A DNA stretch of 64,000 nucleotides, taken from assembly GCF_040939455.1 (NCBI RefSeq), contig NC_134106.1, positions 37,780,001-37,844,000 of the forward strand. The letters run 5' to 3'. Both the position numbers and the translations under genes were made by a program. Under the pieces are notes generated by a model. The model was not told the DNA's origin. It saw only the letters and a program-made list of their open reading frames with translations, and ran no database searches. This DNA is from Microcebus murinus (taxonomy: Eukaryota > Chordata > Mammalia > Primates > Cheirogaleidae). Shown here in pieces: positions 24,191 through 36,193 of this stretch. Position 1 is the stretch's first letter. Every line of letters starts with the position of its first letter.

Positions 24191-25689
24191 TTTACCCTTG
24201 TGGAGAAGAGAGGTCACAACAGGAGGTGACACAAAGGGCTTCTGGGGTGCTAGTTGTGTTTCCTGAACTAGGAGCTGCCAAACAGGTGGGTTCACTTGGA
24301 CCCTTGGAAAGGGAGCAGCTGGAGAAGGGCTACCTCTAAATTGCAGGGCCTGGGGCGGATCACTCTGCCTGGATCTAGAACCGTCCTGAGAGCCGGCATG
24401 TGCAATGGAGAGAAGCAATAAAGCCACACCAACGGAATCACAGGGAGGCATGAAGCGGCTGTGATTTCCCTAAGGCTGAACTGTATTCATATGCAATTGA
24501 GAGAAGGTCCGGATGAATGAACCTGTGCTCCTGGAAGCGTCCCAGAGAGCAGACGGGAGAATGAGGTAAGAGAAATGGGTAGATTCCCCAATGCACACCA
24601 GGGCCTGCTGGGCCTTTGTTTTTCTTCTGGGGTCTCAAATCAAATGGACCTTCCCAAAGACCCTCCTTTGAGATTTTGAGCCCATCCGGGTGGTGGCTTT
24701 TCCTGGAGCAGAACAACATTGTGATTATGCTATTGTCCACTCTCACCTCTGAGTTCTCAGGGGCCCTGGAGGGCTTGGTTTTCTAAGAGAACTTTCATCT
24801 AGGGTTATGCTAACCCAGAGCCACCAGGACTGGGCCAGGCTCTGCCTCCACCCAAGATACCTACGCATGTGGGCATCTACAATATTAATAGAAATTTTCA
24901 CATTATTGCCAGATGTACTAAATCTACCTTACTCCTGCTTTATTGTCCTGAGAAAGAAAGGCAGGGGGGCCAGGAGGAGGCAAGAATGAGGGAGGAGAGA
25001 GACTGAGAGGGGTGTTAGGCTGTTCACTGCTCAGGTGCACTGTGGGCCTCAGCTGGGCGCTGCCCTGGGTGGTTAGTCAGTTGACTTGGTGCCGCCAGCT
25101 GCTCTATGGAGGCTCCTTTCCAAAGGCAATGATGAGGGTCCATTCTAGTGGATGCCAGTCACCCAGAGGCAAGGGTGACTTTACGCAAAAGACAGTATGC
25201 CAAGGGCCAGGTGAACTCCGAGCATGGGCCAGGCTGGTGGGCCCTGTCCACCCTCCCTCACAGCCTGCAGAGGGCAGGTGGGGGAGACTCCTGGGTGATC
25301 CCTGGCAGGGGGAGAGGAACGGACAGTCTCAGCTGGGGAGGATAAACGCAGCTAAAGGCGAGGTGGGCGGAGCCACGTAGGAAATTCCGTCTTCCCACTG
25401 CCCCTCTCTCCAATTGCCACCCAATGAGGCAAGAGCCAGAGCTGAGCTGAGTGCTGAGTAGGGGCCAGAGCGTGCCTGCAGGGGTAGGAGGGAGGCCTGA
25501 GGAGTTGGGGGACAGCAGCACCAGCCTGGAGCCCTCACTTTAGTGGAAGTGGAGCTGCCTGGATTGTTTGGGAAACAGATGTGTTTTTGTGTCCCTCTCC
25601 CCTCTGCGCTGAGCTGGAAGGAAGGAGACTTGCTTCTCATTGTGCATGCCATAGGCCGGGCACTATTCCTCCTGGGGGGTGGCTGTTTG

Positions 25690-25805
25690 GATGCCCTGTT
25701 TTAGAAATCAAGGCTCTGAGGCTCAGAGAGGTTGGGCGGCTGTTCAAGCAGCACAGCCAGCACAGGGGCAGATCAGTGCTCAAGCCCATGATTAGAATCG
25801 GGGTC
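25690..25805 (-). mobile_element. MIR fragment, antisense
   Basis: CAAGGCTCTGAGGCTCAGAG followed by GCAGATCAGTGCTCAAGCCC is a reversed MIR. Confidence 0.65.
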
Positions 25806-27751
25806 TGGGTGGCACCAAAGACCCAGTTCTTCTCAATGCACTCCAGGTCATTACCCCAACACAGGTCCTCTTGCACAGTTTTGCTTTCTCTGTCCAGGGA
25901 AGCTTCACTTCCGTGTGAGATGTCTATGACTGTTTGATGTGCAATTAGACTTGTGTTGGTCTGTCTAAAGGACTTGGACAGTAGCACCAAGGGACAGCCA
26001 GAACACAGGCTGAGGCGCCTGGGGGTTCTTTCTCTCCTTTCCCACCCTTCTTCCCCTGCCACTTCCTAGCAGGGCCCTGAAAGTTTGTCCTCAAGTCCAA
26101 CAAAGCCTCCACCCCCAGACACCCCGCCCGCCATCAAAAAAAGAAACCATCCCTATGGACTATTCTAAGCAGGAAGCTGAGTTTTCAGCTCACTGGAAAA
26201 CAGGAAATGCCTCCAAGGGCCTGAGATCTCTTTAGTCGCTGTGCACTTCATGCAGGGTCTGCGTCCCAGGCCAGCTGCTGAGGACAGCCCTAGAAGCAAG
26301 GCCACGCCAATCTGGGAGTGTGGTCCCATCAGCTCCCTCTACCCTGGAGGTGGAGCTGACTCCTTCATCCCCTGCTCAAGAAATTGGACTTTCGGGATGC
26401 CAGGGACACTGCATGAAGGACCAGGGAGGTATATCAGCTTTGTAAGGAACACACTGACCATGGGCTGAGACCTCACCCAGCTGACCTCTCACCCCAGCCA
26501 GTTTGACTTCCAAACCCAGAGATTGGCTGAGCCCCCAACAAAGACTGACTTTCCAGCCCTTTCCTATGGCTGACTCCCCCATCCTGGCTACAGACCAACC
26601 CTCTAACCTTGACCCTGTCAGAAACTAACTTTTGATCCCAGCAACCTAACCCTGGCCACAGACCAAACTTGAACACAGCTATTCCCAGTCATTTCTTGAG
26701 CTGCTATGGAGTGCCAGGTCCTGTGAGCCCAGCACAGCTGTCACGGCCCCTATGGCCGGGGGAGGCGGTAGGCCCCACTGTGAAGCTCTAATCTCAGGCA
26801 GATCGTGGTGGAAGGCGAGGAGCAGAAGTCTTGTTTGAGACCCCGACGCTGTCTCTACCTTGCCGAGTGGCCTTGGGTTGGTCACATCATCCCCAGGGCC
26901 AGGGTCTCCATGTGTTCTTCTTCACTGACACAATGTGCCCAAATGTTTTCAACGTTCCCATCCCCTCCATGGCACATGCCGGCAGGGGAAAGCAGGAAGT
27001 GGCCGAGGGCATGAGGTGCAATGGCCGGGGCTGGGGTTACTCCAGGGGGCAGGTTGTAGAGCACAGGCCCTTCCACTTCTGCACAGCAGACAGGCTTCAG
27101 GAGTCCCTTCATGCAAATGTCATTTTTCTGATCCTGCCACTATCCTGACGGGATTCCATGGAGTCCATTGAATCCTGTCCAGATTCTTTTCATCTGTAAA
27201 AAGAGCTGTGGATGCCAGTGGTTCAAGCACTGAGAGGCGGGGCAGGTGGACCTGTAGGAACATGTGCTGATTCAGATAGCAGACTTTTCACCCATGGGAG
27301 GACAAAGTCAGATTCTGGCCATCCATGTGTTGACCCAGAAGGCAGAAGAAATAGGACGATGGTGCGATTATGGCCGTCTAAGTCCCAGCATGAGAGCTGC
27401 AAGGTCATGCTTGACTCCCCAGGGAGCGCTGGGGTAGGGAAGAATGAGTGGGAAGGCTGAGCAGGAAACGGGCCACTCCCGAGAAACCTGCCGCACACAG
27501 CCTGGAAGTCCACCGTCAGGGAGTGGCAAGGTTACATGCAGGCACTGCCCCAGCCCTGGGGCTGGAATGACCTGTCACCCACCCACGCAGGGCTTCGCCC
27601 CTTTACTAGTCCTCTTCCCCGTATCAGCTGACAGCAGGACACCGAAAGAGGAAACGGACGCTGACTGGGAGCAGGTGAAGACAGACCGAGAGTAGCAGTT
27701 CTCAGAGTGAGGTCTGAGGACCCCTGGAAGTCCCTAAGATCCTTTCATGGG

Positions 27752-28240
27752 TGTATTAGTTATTTAATATAAATCACCCCCAAACATAGCAGCTTAGAAC
27801 CAAAATGTGTATCTCACAGTAAGCCAGGGTCTGGGCGTGGCCCAGCTGGAGGCCTCGGTCTCCCACAGGCTGCAGTGCAGGCTCAGCGGGGGCCGCAGTC
27901 TCATCCGAAGGCCCCACGAGGGGAGATCTGCTTCCACACTCTCTGCCATGGTGTTGCGGGCACAGCTCCTCACTGGACACTGGCCGGAGGCCGCCCTCAG
28001 CTGCTCGTCAGGTGGGTCCCTCCACACACAGCACAGCTTACAACAGGCAGCCGACTTCCCTCAGAGCAAGAGAGCAAACGAGGCGTGCTCAGGATGGAAG
28101 CCAGTCCCTCTGCAACTCAGTCTTCACAGTGATATCACGTCGCTTTTGCACATGTATTCCTCAGAAGCAAAACACTAGGTCCAGCCCGCACGTGACAGGA
28201 AGAGATCACACAAAATGTGGATGTGGGGTGGGGGTGTGGG
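27752..28240 (-). mobile_element. Ancient MLT1-like LTR, antisense (diverged)
   Basis: GTGTATTAGTTATTTAATAT followed by CAAACATAGCAGCTTAGAAC resembles the reversed 3' end of MLT1-like LTRs. The remainder is GC-rich and poorly matched, so the family and right boundary are uncertain. Confidence 0.5.
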
Positions 28241-31199
28241 ACTCACTGAGAGACATCAGCTGCCAGATAAAGGATCCCTGAGGTCCTCTTCTTTCCAACC
28301 ACGTATCTCTGTGGTACTGGATGTTCCTCATATGCTGCAACTAAAACGTATCTTAAGGCAGTTGATGCAGAAGCAGATATAAGAATGCAGCTGCCTTCTA
28401 TTCACCTGCACATTGAAGAGATTTATAAAAATGTAAAGCAATGCCACTATGTTAATAGATATATAGCTCAGTAAATAAAAGCTCTTTGGGGTCCTCATAA
28501 TTTTCTAGAATATAAAAGTGTCCTAAGATGAAAAAGCTTGAAAGCCACTGGTCTAGAAAGAACTAGAATACTGCCCCAGGAGGGCTGCCCTGGTGGCATG
28601 GGGACATGCCCATGAGAAGCCTTCCAGCAGCCAGGTATCACCAGAGGGTGAGAACCCTGGGAAAGAGGTGGGCAAGCACCAAAAGAAGAGGAAGGGCCTA
28701 GATTCCAACTTTTACTTTCTTTACAGTTTTGTACACTCGATGTCTCTGAGTGTGTTTGTCTTTTCTGCATTTGTGTGCAAATAGATTCAGTCTGCACACA
28801 TCAGTGTGGCGGGGGTGTGGCATGAGTATGTGCATACATGTGCACACGGGTGCATCTGCCAAGCATTTGCCAAAGTTGGCATGTGTGCACGTGTGCCTGC
28901 TTAAGCACAGTATGCCTGGAGGCCCTGGAGTAGGCCCTGGAGTAGACCCTGGAGTAGACGGGGCCAAGCCAGCAGATCTAGGGACACCCCATGAAATGAA
29001 GGGATGGTAGAGGGTTGGGTGGCCCGGAACACCACCACCTCCAAAACTACGTGTCCCTGAAATCCCCCAGTCCTCAGCCCTCGGCTCTCAGCATGACTCT
29101 CAAATATTTTCATCTTCTATGGGAACTTCCTGTCCAACTTCCTGTTGTTCTTGGACTTTCTTTTTTAGTGTTTTTTTTTAAGGTTGTAATTCTTTAATCT
29201 GCCGTTTTATTTTGCCCAGAGAGGCACAGTGGCCCCCAGGCACCTCTGAGAAAGGGAGAAAAAAATATTGCTAGAGCAGGCTAGGTCCTTGGCTGGAGCT
29301 AAAGGCTCCCAGGAATTGGGCACAGGGATTGAACTCCTGTTTCCATCAAGGTAAACTAAGTCTTTTAAAATCCCGAATTATTTTGTAGAAGATGTGGAAG
29401 AGCTTCTGCCAGCTGAGCACCAGTGTGGACGGTCATGGGAAGCAACAGAGCCTCAGGCGGGTTTCTCTGGGGTCAGGGAGGGCCTGCCCTGAGGTTTGCA
29501 GAGCGCAGCAACACATCAGTTATGCTCCTCCACCTTCCTTTTCCTCTGAAGCTGCCAAATGGAGAGCGGCACCAGGAATTCACAAGTGCCGTGGGCCACA
29601 GCCCAGCCTCAGTGCAGCCCAAGCAAGGCCCCAGCCTCACCTCCCCTCCCGGCCAGCCCACCCCACCCCACCTCCCCATATGTCATTTCGGGTGCCGGTG
29701 CACTTGCTGGTCTCTGCTACACCTTTTGTTTCTCAACCACCCTCCACTTCATTGGGTTGTTTTTTCTGATTGCCATCAAAAGGCTTCTGGGAAGCCTTCC
29801 CTGGCCCTCCCTAGCCAAGGCCAAGGGGGTGCTTTGTCCATAGTACCCCCTCCCCAGGGCCCCTCTCCCAGGCTTCACCCCATCTCCCTCTGTACTTCTC
29901 CCTCTACCCACCCCTGTAGCTGGCCCCGTGGTTGAGCCATCCTTGTCCCTCCAGATTCCCTGTGTGCTCCACTGCAGGAGATCTGGGCAGGCGGTCCCAG
30001 GCCTCCTTCTACTGAGCTGGGTTCTGGGCTCTTCTCCCCACTCCCCCCTAGTTGCTTCCAGAGCCCAGGTCCTGTCAGGTTTTCTCACAGTCACTCTTTC
30101 CTGCCAGGGCAGGGACCCAGCACCACTGATCCCAAGTAAGCATCAGCTATTCTGTTGTTTCATCTCCAGCTGTGCATTGCTCTGGCAAACTCACCCCGCT
30201 CAACTGTTAATGGCTAATGTTCCTTTCCCTAAACCGCCCACCCACTCCCTCAGCTGAGAGAGCTCTGCTTTTTAGCTGGAGACAAACCTCAACCCAAGGA
30301 ATGAATCTCTGGCAGTGGGATTTTAGGCCCCCCAGAGAAGATGGGGTGGAGGGTGGAGGGGAGCTTCTGTCAGGCCTTGGGCTGTCTCTTCCACCCCAGT
30401 GAGCTGCAGGAGACCCAAGCCAGGCCACTCTGCTTCTTAAATGGTCTCTTTCAGCTGCTGGTGGCCCAAGAGGGCCTCCCACCCTGTACAAAAGGCAACT
30501 TCCATAAATTGAAATCATCATTTCCAAATATGTTCAAGTAAAAATGCAACTCTTGGGCACCACCCCTTAACTCATGAAGTAGGAATTTGAGGGTGGAGGG
30601 TTTTAAAGGTGAACTCATGTGCAACTAGGGCTGTAAAACTTTGTCCTCCTGTGGACAGAGTGTCCCCAGCTTCTGAGTGACTGCCACAGTGCCCAGGCAT
30701 GTTTGAAGAATCAAATGGGAGGTAGGGAAACAGAGTGTGAGAAGGCCAGGTCTAAGGCATCTGCCACTTTCTATAACACTAGGCAAGTTCCTTGCATTGG
30801 CGAAGTAGAGACGCTCACCACTGCCTCACAGAGTTGTTGGAGGAAAGAGAGTGTGGCGCCTGGAAAGACAGGCCCCAGGGCGGTGCCCAGTGAGGGCGTG
30901 TAGGGAGAGACCTCTCAGCCCCGTCTCTGGGAACTAAGGGAAGGTGGGCAGCAGCCGTTTCCTAGGGCTTTCCCTCCCCAGCCACGAGGGGTTCCTTGGA
31001 ACTAGTGTTTACGTGAAGCGAGTAGCATCCTGGAGTCTGTTGTTTATTAGCAAGAATAAGAGGACAGGACACCACTTGCTGGTTAAACCATCTCCTCTGG
31101 ACCTTATCTCTCCCAGCACCTTAAACACAAACTTGCCCAAGTGCTGCCCTGTGAAGTCACTGCACCGGATGAGCTGCATTTGGGCTGTGGGCCTGCTGA
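28241..31199 (+). other. Intergenic sequence
   Basis: Single-copy-looking, C/T-rich from about 29.5 to 30.4 kb. It holds the 12-bp tandem repeat and possibly a MIR near 30.75 kb. No gene is recognised. Confidence 0.55.
28921..28956 (+). repeat. Three-copy 12-bp tandem repeat
   Basis: GGCCCTGGAGTA occurs twice, followed by GACCCTGGAGTA. Confidence 0.95.
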
Positions 31200-32580
31200 T
31201 TCATACCCACCTCCACAGAGTTCTCCTTCCTGCCCTCCTGGCTCTCTCTGGAAACTTCCCTCAGGACCCCTGAGGGGAACCTCTGCCAAGCCAGCTCAAC
31301 CTCCACCATCAATTCCATCTGCGTTGATAAGGCTGTTGTCACCCCCAGCCTCAAAGCCCCCGAGACAAGGATTTAAGATGGCGGTTTACAATGTTTTGTC
31401 TTCTCCTAGCCCTCCCGTGAGACTGACTAACCTCCTTTTACTGCCACCTTCACCAGAAGCCCAGCATCCTCCAGAGTCTTGCTGCTCTGATCATTCCAGG
31501 CCTAGTTTTATCCAATGCCCTGCCTATTCCTCCTTTCTCAAACCTCCCCATTGGACCTCCATGACCTCAAGACCACCTCAGAAAGCCCCACCTGCCCTGA
31601 GACCCCTCATTCCTTCACACCCTTACAGAAACCCACCTGTTGTCCGGAGCCCTCCCCTGTGGAGGCTGGTTTCCTCGGGCTATAGAAGTGGGGTGAGTGT
31701 TTTCCTTGCCCTCCATTAACATTCCCAAGCCTCGTCCTGCTTCCTTCAAGATCCCAGCTCCTGTGGCTCTCAATCTATTTCCCCATATCATCTGCCATTG
31801 CCCTCCCCCGGCTGACCTCAGCCCTTCCCCTCTGTCATTGAAGACTAACTGTTTCTCTCTCCTGACTTCATTCTATGAGACCCTAACATTCACATGGCTA
31901 CCCCACTCTAACCCCCTGATCTCCTAGTTCCCTCCTTCCTTCCAACTTTTCTTCAACCCTAACTGGGCCACCCTTCCTGCCCCCAGAGCTGGAGCACTTC
32001 TATTCAATACCAGTGACCACAGCACTTCTAAAACACAACCACAAGCCTCCCGTCCTCATGCCGCAGCCTTCTAGCCTAAAGTGCACCCAGTTTTGTGTCT
32101 TCTCGATGAGTTTTCTACTTTATGGAGGCTTCATATCCTTGGATCCTATCAGTTTTTCACGATCATCCTTTTGTCTTCACATGCCTCTTTGCCCAGCTTA
32201 GACCTCATTATTACCCCCTTTCAAACACTCTCAGCTTCCTGGTGACTCTGTGTTACTACCTGGAAAAACCCTAGACTTGGTTAAACCTGACGGTTTCACC
32301 ACGCCTATCCCTGAGCAACTAAGTATTGGTTGGGAACATCGCAAACTCTAGCTCACGGGTTCCCCCCTCCCTTCATCACCACAAAACACAGCAGACATTT
32401 AACTTTTCCTGGCAATCTTTCAGTGGTCCCTGAGTAAGCGTGCTGTCCCACTCTAGAAGATGACTAGTCAATACCTTCCCCTCTCCTCTCATCAAACCTC
32501 TGACAGCTTCTCACCCACTTGCAGTTGATGACTTTGCCTCACGCTTCATGAGAAAAATAAAGCCATTAGTCAAAGAATTC
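31200..32580 (+). mobile_element. LINE-2-like ORF region, sense, heavily decayed
   Basis: A long pyrimidine-rich stretch with few stop codons in one frame at a time. The segment GATGACTTTGCCTCACGCTT followed by ATGAGAAAAATAAAGCCATT resembles the LINE-2 ORF2 region just upstream of the reverse transcriptase. The open frame at 31141-31719 is a fragment of this and shows no intact domain. Confidence 0.5.
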
Positions 32581-32739
32581 CTAATCTTCCTACCTCCTAC
32601 CTGGTAAGGGAAATCAGGACAATTTGAATAGAAACCATGATAGTAGACAGTCTTGATTTGCTCCCGGTTTGAATGGGAAATATATAGCTTCAACATTAAG
32701 TATAATGATTACCACAGGTTTGGAAAGGTATCTCTTTTC

Positions 32740-33230
32740 ATCTTTCTAATATCAATGTACTATGAAGTCTGTTTTGTTTCTTTGCTTTAACATCAGTGTT
32801 GGATTTTATTAAGTGCCTTTTCTATATTGACTGACATAACTATATGATGTATAGTGATCCATAGACAACGGAGTGAGAATTGTTGTAAATCACTGAGTTT
32901 CAGGGTGTTATTTGTTACAAGGCATGAACAAAGCAAAAACCTAACTAATATATGTTGTAAAATAAGTTGTATTTTTTTCATATTTTTCTATTCTCTGAAA
33001 CAATTTATGTATGTTTCTATTCTCTGGAACAGTTTCCATGTAAAACCATCTGTGCCTGGTGCCTTTTGGGAGAAGAAGGATTTTGGTTACTGATTGACCT
33101 GCTTAGATCTCATTGGTTTGTTTAAGTTTTGTTCATGAAAAACGTCTTACCATTTATATTGCTAAATGGAATGTATTCATTTCATTCAAGTTTTCAAATT
33201 TTTTAGCATTGTCTATTTTTTTAAAAAAGT
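32740..33230 (-). mobile_element. LINE-1 ORF2 remnant, antisense
   Basis: GTTGGATTTTATTAAGTGCC, CATCTGTGCCTGGTGCCTTT and CATTGGTTTGTTTAAGTTTT are reversed L1 ORF2 landmarks. A short stretch near 32870-32950 looks like an unrelated LTR end inserted in it. Confidence 0.75.
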
Positions 33231-34140
33231 TTTTAGAAAGGTGGGGCATTCAACAAGGCTCACAAATCAAAAGACATGAAAAGTTACATAGTGGGAGTTC
33301 CCTTCTGATCATAGTGGACTAAGTAACTCCAAACTACCCTGCTGCTGAGAAAAATTAAAGAAGCAGCATATAACATTTTTAAAAATCTTATCTAAAATAA
33401 AAATAAATAAAAATAAAAAATCTTCTTAGAAGCATCAAAGAGCCTGCCAGAGGCTGAGGAATTATTGGGAGAGGAAAAATTTGGAGGTTAGGCCTGGTCA
33501 CCCCAAGCTATGATGGCCCTGAGATAATTTACCTGGGTAAATGGCTGGGAAGAAGACCTGAACTCTTGGTTGCCTTATATAATTTACCATATTAATAATT
33601 ACTTCCCTTTCCCAAATGAGTTGTATTCTCCTGGCCCAGCAATTTATAAGAGGTAGTTTCATGGGATTATTTTTGCTATAATTTTTTACAATGTGCTATC
33701 CTGAGGCGGTCTTATTATTCTGTGAGTATTTTATTGTACTTTACCCATGCCTCACACGCTTCCCCCGACCCACCCACTTCTGCCCATGACTTCTGTCTCG
33801 TTTCTGCTCTGTCCTTCACAGATCTTGAAATGTGTGTTTAAGGATACATGCTTATCACTGCAAGGTGGAACTCTTATCCCCAGGAGTAAATTTCTGACAG
33901 AATTCTCTGAGAATCCCTACCCCAAGCTATCTGGAGGTTGTCCGTAGGTCTATGTTATACTTCTCCAAGTGTTCAAAGTTTTGGAGTTTCAGAATGTGAA
34001 CAAGGATTGCTGGTCTTCATTTCTTTTATTATGTCTACCTGTAACTGGTTTATTTTTGACTATATTTTCTCTATATTGATAAAAGTTTTTTTTTAATTTG
34101 GTTCTTTGAATATCCTAAAATACATATTTTAAAGTGTTTA
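33231..34140 (+). other. Intergenic A/T-rich sequence, unassigned
   Basis: This contains a short AAATA-type simple repeat near 33395-33420. It is probably decayed LINE-1 or other old repeat, but I cannot place it. No gene is seen. Confidence 0.5.
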
Positions 34141-34170
34141 TCAGATTGTCTTAGAAAACAAACAGAAACA

Positions 34171-34520
34171 GGCCGGGCATGGTGGCTCATGCCTGTAATC
34201 CTAATCCTAACACTCTGGGAGGCTGAGGCGGGCAGATTGCTCGAGGTCAGGAGTTCGAAACCAGCCTGAGCAAGAGCAAGACCCTGTCTCTACTATAAAT
34301 AGAAAGAAATTAATTGGCCAACTAATATATATATATACAAAAAATTAGCCAGACATGGTGGCGCATGCCTGTAGTCCCAGCTACTTGGGAGGCTGAGGCA
34401 GCAGGATTGATTAAGCCCCCGAGTTTGAGATTGCTGTGAGCTAGGCTGACACCACAACACTCACTCTAGCCTGAGCAACAAAGTGAGACTCTGTCTAAAA
34501 AAAAAAAAAAAAAAAAAAAA
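34171..34520 (+). mobile_element. Alu element, strepsirrhine type, sense
   Basis: This is a full dimer starting GGCCGGGCATGG with a roughly 22-base poly(A) tail. The linker carries an AT dinucleotide run. A six-base tandem duplication (TAATCC twice, about 34196-34207) sits in the left arm. CAGAAACA flanks it on both sides as part of an imperfect target duplication. Confidence 0.97.
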
Positions 34521-34734
34521 ACCAGAAACAAAAATTATTTTGGAAGGAGAAAAAACATCATACATACAAAAAGTATTATCCCTAATATCCTCAGAGAGAT
34601 AAGGAAGTTTGCAATTTTAAAATGAAAATAATACATCATTTTTAAAGGGGGTGAAGGATTCAAAACAACAACCCTCCAAAAAAGGCTCTTAAAAATGATG
34701 GCACAAAAAAAAAAGTGCAATAAAATGACTTGAA

Positions 34735-34970
34735 GATTCTTGACCATTATTTTTTCAAATGTTGCTTTTTTTCCTATTCTAACTCCCTTCTCTTCCTGGG
34801 ATTCAATTATATATATCTTGGATATTTGTTACTGTGTCTCATATCTCTTTTATGCTATTTTCTGGATTTTTCCCCCTTTATTTTTTCTTTCTGTGCTTCA
34901 GCTTAGAAATTTTTTCTTAATTTCTCCTTGAGTCCTTTAAATCTGTATTCTCTGTGTCTAATCTATAGTT
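34735..34970 (-). mobile_element. LINE-1-like remnant, antisense (left flank of the solo LTR)
   Basis: TTTTTTCAAATGTTGCTTTT and TTCCTGGGATTCAATTATAT resemble reversed L1 3' sequence. The solo LTR at 34977 is inserted at its right edge. Confidence 0.5.
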
Positions 34971-34976
34971 CAGCTT

Positions 34977-35303
34977 TGTCGCGCCCGCCTCGCCAGCAAG
35001 GAAGACGCGGCAACTGGAGTTCTTCTGACAGTGCTTTAATGGGGTTCCCTTTAGACTTACATGATGCGGAAGACCCTGAGCACAAGCTCTCACACACTTA
35101 TATACTCTAAGGAAGGAGGGAAGTGATGGGGATAGGTTAAAAGCGCGCGAGGGTTATTACTGATAGGCCAAGCTAAGATCCTTCATATGCATACTTATAG
35201 AACAGGCCAGGACTTACTCTGCGCATGCGCTGAACTTGTTTACTACAGGCGGGCCACCGGAAATCGGCGCCATCTTGTAATGGCGTTGTCACCGCGCCCC
35301 ACA
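34977..35303 (-). mobile_element. Solo LTR of a class II (betaretrovirus/IAP-like) endogenous retrovirus
   Basis: On the minus strand this 327-bp unit begins TGTGGGGCGCGG and ends GCGACA, so it has TG...CA ends. A perfect 6-bp target duplication CAGCTT flanks it (34971-34976 and 35304-35309), as expected for class II elements. In reading order it has a U3 with a YY1-type motif (GCCATCTTG on the plus strand at 35269-35277), a TATATAAG box (35098-35105) and an ATTAAA poly(A) signal (35035-35040). The CpG content is unusually high for an old repeat (e.g. GCGCGCGAG, GCGCATGCGC), suggesting recent arrival. No gag, pol or env sequence adjoins it, so it is the recombination product of a provirus. 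The IAP resemblance is from memory of the mouse LTR core. Confidence 0.9.
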
Positions 35304-35309
35304 CAGCTT

Positions 35310-36003
35310 GAGAATAAAAACGTTCCTATTTTCTTATGAAGATACTATACTCTCCAGCAATAAGCAATCACCAAACTGGTTTTATATTCATCCTAATTGA
35401 CTGATTTCAACTTGTTTCAGTAACCATGCTTCTCAATGCCAGTCAATCAGTAACAGCCTCACTTAAGAATCTGTGCTTCCATAGCCAAAAGCCAATGATT
35501 TCCTGAATAGATCTACTTTTACAACTCTGCCAGTCCTGAACTCCACCCTTCTCCAACCTTATACAAGAACAACTTTATGCTTTACTCAGAGATAATATGT
35601 CTCATAAGAACTGCACAATACCTTCAGCTTTTTGTCATGTAGCAAATGATGGCAACTTCCTTTGACAACCTAGTCCAATGAGTTCTTAATTTCAGATATG
35701 CATTATGCTATTATTTAAAAGTCCATTGATTTTTTTTAGTGATTCTAATTCTCTGTAGAAATACATCATTATTAATCCATTTATCCATTTTTCCTATTTT
35801 TTTTTATTACATGAACTATGATTATTTAGAAAGTCTTGTCTGCTACCTTCAATGATTATATCTACTTATATTGACTCTTTTATCTCTTGATTGATGATCC
35901 TCCTTTCCTGGATTTTTGCATGATTACTAAGTTTTTAATGCAAGTTGGATGTTGTGGATGACACAGTTGAGAAGCTCAGGATTATATTATCTTTATCTAA
36001 AGC
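35310..36003 (-). mobile_element. LINE-1-like remnant, antisense (right flank of the solo LTR)
   Basis: A/T-rich sequence. GATGATCCTCCTTTCCTGGA and TTTTTAATGCAAGTTGGATG lead into L1-like sequence that continues after the hAT element at 36004-36193. Confidence 0.45.
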
Positions 36004-36193
36004 AAGGGTCAGAAAACTATAGCCCACAGCCCAAATTGCTGCCTGCTTTTAAAATGAAGTCACATTGGAACATACACATGTCCATTTGTTTGCATATTGT
36101 CTATGACTGCTTTCATGTTATGAAGGCAGAGTATAATAGCTGTAATAGAAATTCACAAAGCCCAGTATATTTACTCTCTGATCTTTTATAGAA
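36004..36193 (+). mobile_element. hAT-type DNA transposon (MER/Charlie-like)
   Basis: AAGGGTCAGAAAACTATAGC, GGAACATACACATGTCCATT and TATTGTCTATGACTGCTTTC follow a common non-autonomous hAT consensus. It interrupts LINE-1-derived sequence. Confidence 0.75.

Larger units (their letters stand above)
22360..27750 (+). other. Intergenic sequence 3' of PRKCE
   Basis: This contains two LINE-1 3' pieces (23.3 and 24.0 kb) and a MIR; a weak MIR-like piece may lie at 26.8 kb. The remainder is GC-rich single-copy-looking DNA with no gene I can support. Confidence 0.6.

Noticed and set aside
31141..31719. 192-codon open frame on the plus strand
   Set aside because: It is pyrimidine-rich sequence in a decayed LINE-2-like region; the low stop density is compositional.
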